Source of the DNA: Hedera helix
Lineage: Eukaryota > Streptophyta > Magnoliopsida > Apiales > Araliaceae
Direction of reading: 5' to 3'
DNA length: 64,000 nucleotides
NCBI GenBank assembly: GCA_947179155.2
Contig: OX359273.1
Coordinates: forward strand, 46,366,523-46,430,522
Below the pieces are notes generated by a model, which was given only the letters and a program-made list of their open reading frames with translations, was not told the origin of the DNA and ran no database searches. Both the position numbers and the translations under genes were made by a program. Shown in pieces: positions 58,539 to 64,000 of the stretch (the stretch's first letter is position 1; every line of letters starts with the position of its first letter).

Positions 58539-61524
58539 ATGCAGGTAAAGAGATCCATCTGGTATCTTGACAGTGGATGCTCACGACACATGACAGGAGA
58601 TAAGGCTCTTCTATCAGAGTTTAAAGAAAAAGATGGACCTACTGTTATTTTTGGAGACAACAACTCAGGGAAAACCAGGGGTTATGGCTCAACTGGAAAT
58701 GGTGCAATATCTTTCAGTAAAGTAGCATATGTTGAGGGACTAAAGCACAACTTGCTAAGTATAAGTCAGCTCTGTGACAAAGGACATCAAGTCACCTTCC
58801 TCAACAACCAATGTCAAGTTAGAGACTTGAAAACTAATTCTCTAAAGCTGGAAGGAGTTCGAGAAGGAAATGTCTATGTGGTCAATCTTGCTAAATTAAG
58901 TTCAGAACAAACTGTCTGTTTTCTTGCTAAAGCCTCTGAAGATATGTGCTGGCTCTGGCATAGGAGATTATCACATCTTAACTTCAAGAGCATTTCAAAG
59001 CTTGCCTCCAAAGATCTAGTAAAAGGATTGCCAAAGTTAAACTTCATTAAAGAAAAGCCCTGTAAAGCTTGTCAGTTTGGAAAGCAAACAAAGACGTCAT
59101 TCCAAAGCAAATCAGCAAACTCAAATGATAGAGCACTTCAACTACTTCACATGGATTTATTCGATCCAGTATCTACGACCAGCCTCGGAGGAAAGAGATA
59201 CTCTCTAGTCGTAGTTGATGACTACACCAGATATACATGGGTATTCTTTCTAAGCTCTAAAGATGAAACCATTTCACATCTCATCAAACTCTTCAGACTG
59301 ATCATGAATGAAAAGGGAGAAAAGATAAAGGCCATCAGAAGTGATCATGGACGAGAATTTGATTTCTCAGAAATGGACTTGTTTTGTGAAGAAAATGGAA
59401 TAAATCACAACTTCTCAGCCCCAAGAACGCCTCAACAAAATGGAGTAGCAGAAAGGAAGAATAGAACTCTTATTGAAGCAGGAAGAACTCTCTTAGCAGC
59501 AGCTTCTCTCCCTGAATATTTCTGGGCTGAAGCCATCAGTACTGCATGTTATACTCAAAACAGATAGCAAAGCATTTAGAGTGTTCAACAAGGAGTCACT
59601 AACTGTTGAAATCTCCATCCACGTCACATTCGATGAATCAGATCCTGAAAAGAAAAGATCACCTTTCAACGAGTCGGCAGACACAAGCTCAACGATCGAA
59701 GAACTCAAAATTGTAGAGTCTGACTCTACGACCATAGAACCAGCGACAGAAACCGTTGAGCTAGAAGAGGAAATCGTAGAGCACACCACATCAGACACTG
59801 GAACTCTACGATCAGAACCAGAAGCTGATTTAGAGGAACTCAGACAAGAGGGCACCAGAACAGACGTTCCTAGCAGAATAAAATGGACCAAAGATCACAC
59901 TCAAGATCTTATTATTGGAGATCCAAACACCGGAATCAAGACTAGAGCTGCAACCTCTAATGAATGCTTTTACCTAAGCTTTCTCTCTCAAGAAGAACCC
60001 AAGAAGATTGAAGAGGCCTTAGAAGATTCAAGTTGGATAGAGGCCATGCAAGAGGAGCTAAATCAATTTGAAAGAAGCAAGGTCTGGAGATTAGTGGCCA
60101 GGCCTCAGCATAAACCTGTCATTGGCACCAAATGGGTTTTCAGAAACAAGATGGATGAAAATGGTGTGATAACAAGGAACAAAGCAAGACTAGTGGCCAA
60201 AGGTTATTCTTAAGAAGAAGGAATTGACTACGATGAAACATATGCTCCAGTTGCCAGATTGGAAGCCATAAGGATTTTCCTTGCCCATGTTGCTCACATG
60301 AAGTTCAAAGTCTTCCAAATGGATATCAAGAGTGCTTTTCTGAATGGGGAACTCCAAGAAGAAGTTTACGTGGAACAACCTCCAGGTTTCATCAATCCAA
60401 CTTTTTCAAATTATGTCTATAAATTAGATAAAGCACTATATGGTCTAAAACAAGCACCTAGAGCATGGTATGAAACCTTGACTAACTTTCTCATTGAAAA
60501 GGGATTTACTAGAGGAAGAATTGATACTACCTTATTTTTGAGAAAACATAAGGATAAGACACTGCTAGTTCAAATTTATGTAGATGATATCATATTTGGT
60601 TCCTCTGATGAAAAATTATGTGAAAGATTTGCCAAGCTTATGCAGAGCAAATTTGAAATGAGCTCGATGGGAGAACTCAACTTCTTTCTTGGACTACAAG
60701 TGAAGCAGACAGATGAAGGCATATTCATTAATCAAGCCAAATATATCAAAGACTTATTAAAGAAATATGACATGGAATCTGCATCTATCATGAAGACTTC
60801 TATGCCACCTGCCACCAAGCTTAACAAAGATGAAAATGGTAAATCCACTGAAATCACTCAGTACAGAGGTATGATAGGTTCACTATTATATCTTACTGCG
60901 AGTCGACCAGATATAATGTTTGCTACATGTATATGTGCTAGATTTCAGGCTAACCCCAAAGAGTCACATCTATTAGTTGTGAAAAGAATTTTCAAGTATA
61001 TTAAAGGAACTCCAAATTTAGGATTATGGTATCCCAAGGAGTCCTCCTTTGATCTTGTGGGATACTCAGATGCTGACTGTGCAGGATGCAAAATAGACAG
61101 AAAAAGCACAAGTGGAACTTGTCAGATGCTTGGCAACAGACTTGTTTCTTGGTTTAGTAAAAAGCAGAACTCAGTATCGACATCCACTGCAGAAGCTGAA
61201 TATATAGCTGCAGGCAGTTGTTGTGCACAAATCCTATGGATGAAGACTCAGCTTGCAGACTATGGGTTTGAGCTAAAATCTATCCCTATATACTGTGATA
61301 ATACTAGTGCAATTGCCATAACACATAATCCTGTTATGCACTCTAGAACTAAGCACATAGATATAAGATATCATTTCATCAGGGATCATGTACAAAATGG
61401 AAATATATCACTTCACTACATCCCAACTGAAGATCAACTAGCAGATGTCTTTACAAAGCCTTTAGATGAATCAAGATTTAATAAACTAATAAGTGAGTTA
61501 GGAATGCTAAATCTAGACCCTTAA
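58539..61524 (+). pseudogene. copia pol (protease, integrase, RT, RNase H), disrupted
   Basis: First part, 58539-59567: protease WYLDSGCSRHMTGD, GAG-pre-integrase HRRLSHLNFKSISK, zinc-binding CKACQFGK, and an integrase core with Asp in VVVDDYTRY, Asp in IRSDHGREF and Glu in NGVAERKN. At 59565 the frame jumps from CYTQNR straight to SKAFRVFNK, so the integrase C-terminal region has been deleted and the frame shifted. Second part, 59581-60213, ends at TAA (60211-60213) where CAA would be expected before EEGIDYDETYAP. Third part, 60259-61524, same frame: RT with MDIKSAFLNG and YVDDIIFG, then RNase H (SDADCAGCK, STAEAEYIA) and a normal C-terminus. It lies in a different frame from gag. Confidence 0.9.
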
Positions 61525-62016
61525 TGTATGTTTTCTTTAGGATACTAACTCTGCAGGAACAAAAGTGTGCAAGAAAAGTAATGGACATACTCAACTTAAG
61601 TCAACAATTGTCAAGGATCGTAGAGTATGCTCAAGATCGTAGAGCTCACTCGACAATCATCAAGCCAAGAATCGTAGAGCTTACTCAACGACTTTCAATC
61701 CAAGGATCGCAGAGTATTCCTCAATCGTAGAGACAACCCTACGAAAAACAAAATAATCGTTGTGTGACTAAGGATCGTAAAGCTCTGAGGAACTAAGGGT
61801 AAAATGGTCATCAACCAACTGAAATGAGCCTATCAGAACGTGTCACGTATCTCAGCAAACATAGAGGGAAGTTTTAAATACTTTGAAAACTGCACGTCGT
61901 TCATTTCTTCAAAGTTCAAAAATCTATATCTCTCTCTCTCTTTTCTCTCTCAATCCCGAACCCTAAATTATCATTTCTCAGATAAACCGTTCTTCTCGTT
62001 TCAGAAAAATTATCAA
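61525..62016 (+). promoter_or_regulatory. pol-ORF3 spacer with motif cluster and candidate promoter
   Basis: The first 270 bp carry seven or more ATCGTAGAG / CTACGA motif copies. Then come TTTTAAATAC (61872, TATA-like), a CT-rich leader (61930-61955), CCGAACCCTAAA and CTCGTTTCAG|AAAAA, which looks like a 3' splice site 15 bp before the ORF3 ATG. ORF3 could thus be made from its own transcript or from a spliced genomic RNA. Both are inference. Confidence 0.45.
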
Positions 62017-64000
62017 ATGGCACCTGCTCAAGTTATTTCTGGAAATAAGCTCAACTTTGAAGCCTTCGATACAGCAGATAAGCAGTTCAAAAGAATAATC
62101 CAGTTGCTAGACAAAGCTGGACTGCGAGAAGCGTTGGGAACAAATACAAGGATTCTATCAAAGCTTGTTCGAGAGTTCTACGTAAATGGATCCTATGCTA
62201 ACGGAACTCTAACCACCACTGTAAAAGGGGTTCAGCTCAACCTCACCGCTGAAGAATTCAACCTAGCCCTAGGTTTCAAGCAAAGAGGCCTAACATCTCT
62301 AAGTATGGTGAGCACCGAAGAAGGGCTGAGAAGAATGCACCATCAAAAGAATCCAGCACTGAAAGGGTTGAAGAAGAAAAAATTTCCTCAGAAATACGAG
62401 TTTTTAGCCGATGTTGTAGGAAAATGTCTCCTCTGTAAAGATTCAGCCCATGACTCAGTCAATGAGATACAGCTGAAAATAATGACAGCCATAGTCAAAA
62501 AGACAAATATCAACTATGGCTCCTTGCTGTTGGAATGGATAGGGAATTGGGTCCTAAATACAGAAAAGGCTAAGGGGACTAGAAAAATGTTCTATGGAAG
62601 ATTCATCAGCATTCTCCTTAGATCATCATTGGGGGATTTAATTGAGCATGATGAAGGAGAAGCCCTCAATACCAACAAAAGGATTACCCAGAAACTCTTT
62701 GACAACTGGAGAAGGAACCCAGTTGAAAATAGGAAACTATCTCGGTCAGGGGATAGTGAAGGTACACAGAGTGGTGCAGGGCCATCACTTCTGAAGAACA
62801 CTCCTGCTGAAGAAGAATCTCAGGAGGTCAGCAGGCATTCTCCGGGTCTTGTCAGAAGAAGGAAAGGAAAAAGAGCTTTTGAGCTTGAAGAACCTCAAGG
62901 ATCTTCAAATGAGGCTCCTGTTACTGCTCCTGAAGAAAAGGCTGCTTCAGGAGATGAGAGTTCAGATCTGCGAAGAGAGACTCGCAGCAAATATGAAGCT
63001 GAAGAGGTCATTCCAAAGGAGCCAAGGAAAAAGAGAAGAAGGCTAGTAAAGTTAGCCGACAAAAGCTCAGTAGCTAAGGGGGAGCTACTTGAAAGACCTG
63101 ACCTTACTCCAGGTGAAAAGGAGTCATCTGAAGCAGTTGAGCCTATGGATGCTCAAGCTGAGGGGGAGCTTCCAATTGTTCCTGAGCCAGCAGATGCTCT
63201 GGCTGAGGGGGAGACTCAAGATGACATTTCAATCCCTACAGCCACAATGAATGATGATGAAGAGGATGACATTGAAATAGTGGTCGTTGGGAGAAATGAG
63301 CAAAGGCACCTTAACTTCAACTGCCTGATAAAATTCTTGCCACTAATGCCATTCCACCGAGCTCTGGTCCACAATGCATGGGATCAACTCTTCTGGACCT
63401 TCAAAGCATATCCAAATGTGGTGATTATTGCTCAAGGCTATCCTCAGAATCTGTTCTTTGCCCAGAAGCTCATCTCTTGCAGCTCCTTTTCACAAACTTT
63501 AGGGCAAAAGGTACATTTTATTCCTATAACCCTCATTCAAAATCATACTCCTTCACAAATGTTCAATAAATTTGAGGAGTCCACAAGTACTCATCCTGCA
63601 TCAAGCTCTACGACCCACACTTCCCCGATCATAGAGTCCCCACCATCTACGATTGGTGGTCAAGAAAGCCTACATGATCAAAACGTAGAGTGTCCTCCAG
63701 ACTCTCCTGAAATTCTGCCTACTCAACAAACAATTCCTCCGGCTCCATCTTCAAGACTTCTGTTAACTCACGAGGATATTCCCTCCACCTCTGGTCACGA
63801 GTACTTTCATATTCCAAGCTCTACGGCTGACCAGGGACAATCATCTCAACTTCTCCAGGAAATTTTAGACAAGGTATCTCGGCTTCCTACATCTGAGGGC
63901 TTAACTGACTTGACAAGCCATATCCATACAGAGATACAAAATGACCTAGCATCGAAATCCCACAACCTTCAACGTAGAATGGACGACATCATTGATGCTG
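62017..64000 (+). CDS. third ORF of the SIRE-like element (plant transposon-protein type)
   Basis: The frame is open from the ATG at 62017 to the window edge, 661 codons without a stop. The N-terminal 200 residues (SKLVREFYVNGSY, TVKGVQLNLTAEEFNLALGF) resemble the 'putative plant transposon protein' domain found in extra ORFs of plant retroelements. Next come a charged region with a PRKKRRRL nuclear-localisation-like cluster (336-343), repeated DAxAEGE(L/T) units, an acidic patch (DDEEDD, about 413-418), a second compact segment (HLNFNCLIKFLPLMPFHRAL, about 431-510), a Ser/Thr/Pro-rich stretch and a helical end. No signal peptide or membrane helix is seen, so it is not a classical envelope protein. 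The start suits a plant ATGG context. Its function is unknown; the C-terminus is outside the window. Confidence 0.85.
   Translation, partial: MAPAQVISGNKLNFEAFDTADKQFKRIIQLLDKAGLREALGTNTRILSKLVREFYVNGSYANGTLTTTVKGVQLNLTAEEFNLALGFKQRGLTSLSMVSTEEGLRRMHHQKNPALKGLKKKKFPQKYEFLADVVGKCLLCKDSAHDSVNEIQLKIMTAIVKKTNINYGSLLLEWIGNWVLNTEKAKGTRKMFYGRFISILLRSSLGDLIEHDEGEALNTNKRITQKLFDNWRRNPVENRKLSRSGDSEGTQSGAGPSLLKNTPAEEESQEVSRHSPGLVRRRKGKRAFELEEPQGSSNEAPVTAPEEKAASGDESSDLRRETRSKYEAEEVIPKEPRKKRRRLVKLADKSSVAKGELLERPDLTPGEKESSEAVEPMDAQAEGELPIVPEPADALAEGETQDDISIPTATMNDDEEDDIEIVVVGRNEQRHLNFNCLIKFLPLMPFHRALVHNAWDQLFWTFKAYPNVVIIAQGYPQNLFFAQKLISCSSFSQTLGQKVHFIPITLIQNHTPSQMFNKFEESTSTHPASSSTTHTSPIIESPPSTIGGQESLHDQNVECPPDSPEILPTQQTIPPAPSSRLLLTHEDIPSTSGHEYFHIPSSTADQGQSSQLLQEILDKVSRLPTSEGLTDLTSHIHTEIQNDLASKSHNLQRRMDDIIDA

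Larger units (their letters stand above)
55012..64000 (+). mobile_element. SIRE-like Ty1/copia element with a third ORF, 5' portion
   Basis: The element comprises a 5' LTR (55012-56440), a primer-binding site, gag (56495-58450), a broken pol (58539-61524), a 0.5-kb spacer and a long third ORF (62017 to the edge). Large gag with coiled-coil tail, pol order PR-IN-RT-RH, and an extra ORF after pol are the traits of the SIRE/Maximus lineage. The 3' LTR lies beyond 64000. Pol carries an internal deletion and a nonsense codon, so this copy is not autonomous as sequenced. Confidence 0.88.

Noticed and set aside
62017..64000. Calling the third ORF an envelope protein
   Set aside because: Some SIRE relatives are described with env-like ORFs, but I see no signal peptide, membrane helix or glycoprotein pattern; a nuclear-type basic cluster is present instead.
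1..64000. CRISPR arrays, operons, riboswitches, rRNA or tRNA genes
   Set aside because: The tandem repeats seen are microsatellites, minisatellites or LTR duplications, and the genes are intron-split nuclear plant genes; I found no cloverleaf or rRNA similarity by eye.

Overview
The window is nuclear DNA from a flowering plant, most likely a eudicot. The evidence is intron-split plant genes (class II CPD photolyase, R2R3-MYB, LRR receptor-like kinase, Hsp70-interacting protein HIP, GPI-anchored lipid-transfer protein), AT-rich spacers with microsatellites and MITEs, and several Ty1/copia and Ty3/gypsy retrotransposons. I cannot name the species. I see no prokaryotic, organellar, rRNA, tRNA or CRISPR feature.

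Layout. 1-2412: gag-less copia remnant on the minus strand, running off the left edge. 3831-7633 (+): complete nine-exon CPD photolyase gene in which two introns begin with GC. 8535-12200: gene fragments, namely two exons of a SEC1/KEULE-type gene (-) and a decayed ICT1-type release-factor gene (+). 14502-15448 (-): two-exon DUF1442 gene. 17586-17771 (+): one orphan exon resembling a CAF17/IBA57-type gene. 18828-21533 (-): four-exon LRR receptor-like kinase whose frame is intact except for one nonsense codon and a poly-C tract inside an exon. 23440-24605: C-rich block, minisatellite, G-rich block. 27592-30952 (-): R2R3-MYB gene with a 2.5-kb intron. 31-39 kb: gene-free, with MITEs. 39415-48690 (-): HIP gene of 11 exons whose last intron is 6.2 kb and holds a broken gypsy element, which itself carries a 197-bp LTR-like insertion. 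50599-51977 (-): three-exon LTPG. 53.9-54.9 kb (+): copia reverse-transcriptase remnant. 55012 to the right edge (+): large SIRE-like copia element with a 1.4-kb 5' LTR, primer-binding site, gag, broken pol and a further long open frame (62017 to beyond 64000).

The host genes look like single, unrelated housekeeping, developmental and wall or cuticle functions rather than a cluster. The strongest candidates for something undescribed are the right-edge element and a short motif, (A)ATCGTAGAG/CTCTACGAT(T). The element keeps at least 661 codons of a third ORF open while its pol is broken in several places. The motif recurs about a dozen times in the LTR, again in gag, pol, the pol-ORF3 spacer and ORF3, and separately as a degenerate array inside the MYB intron.
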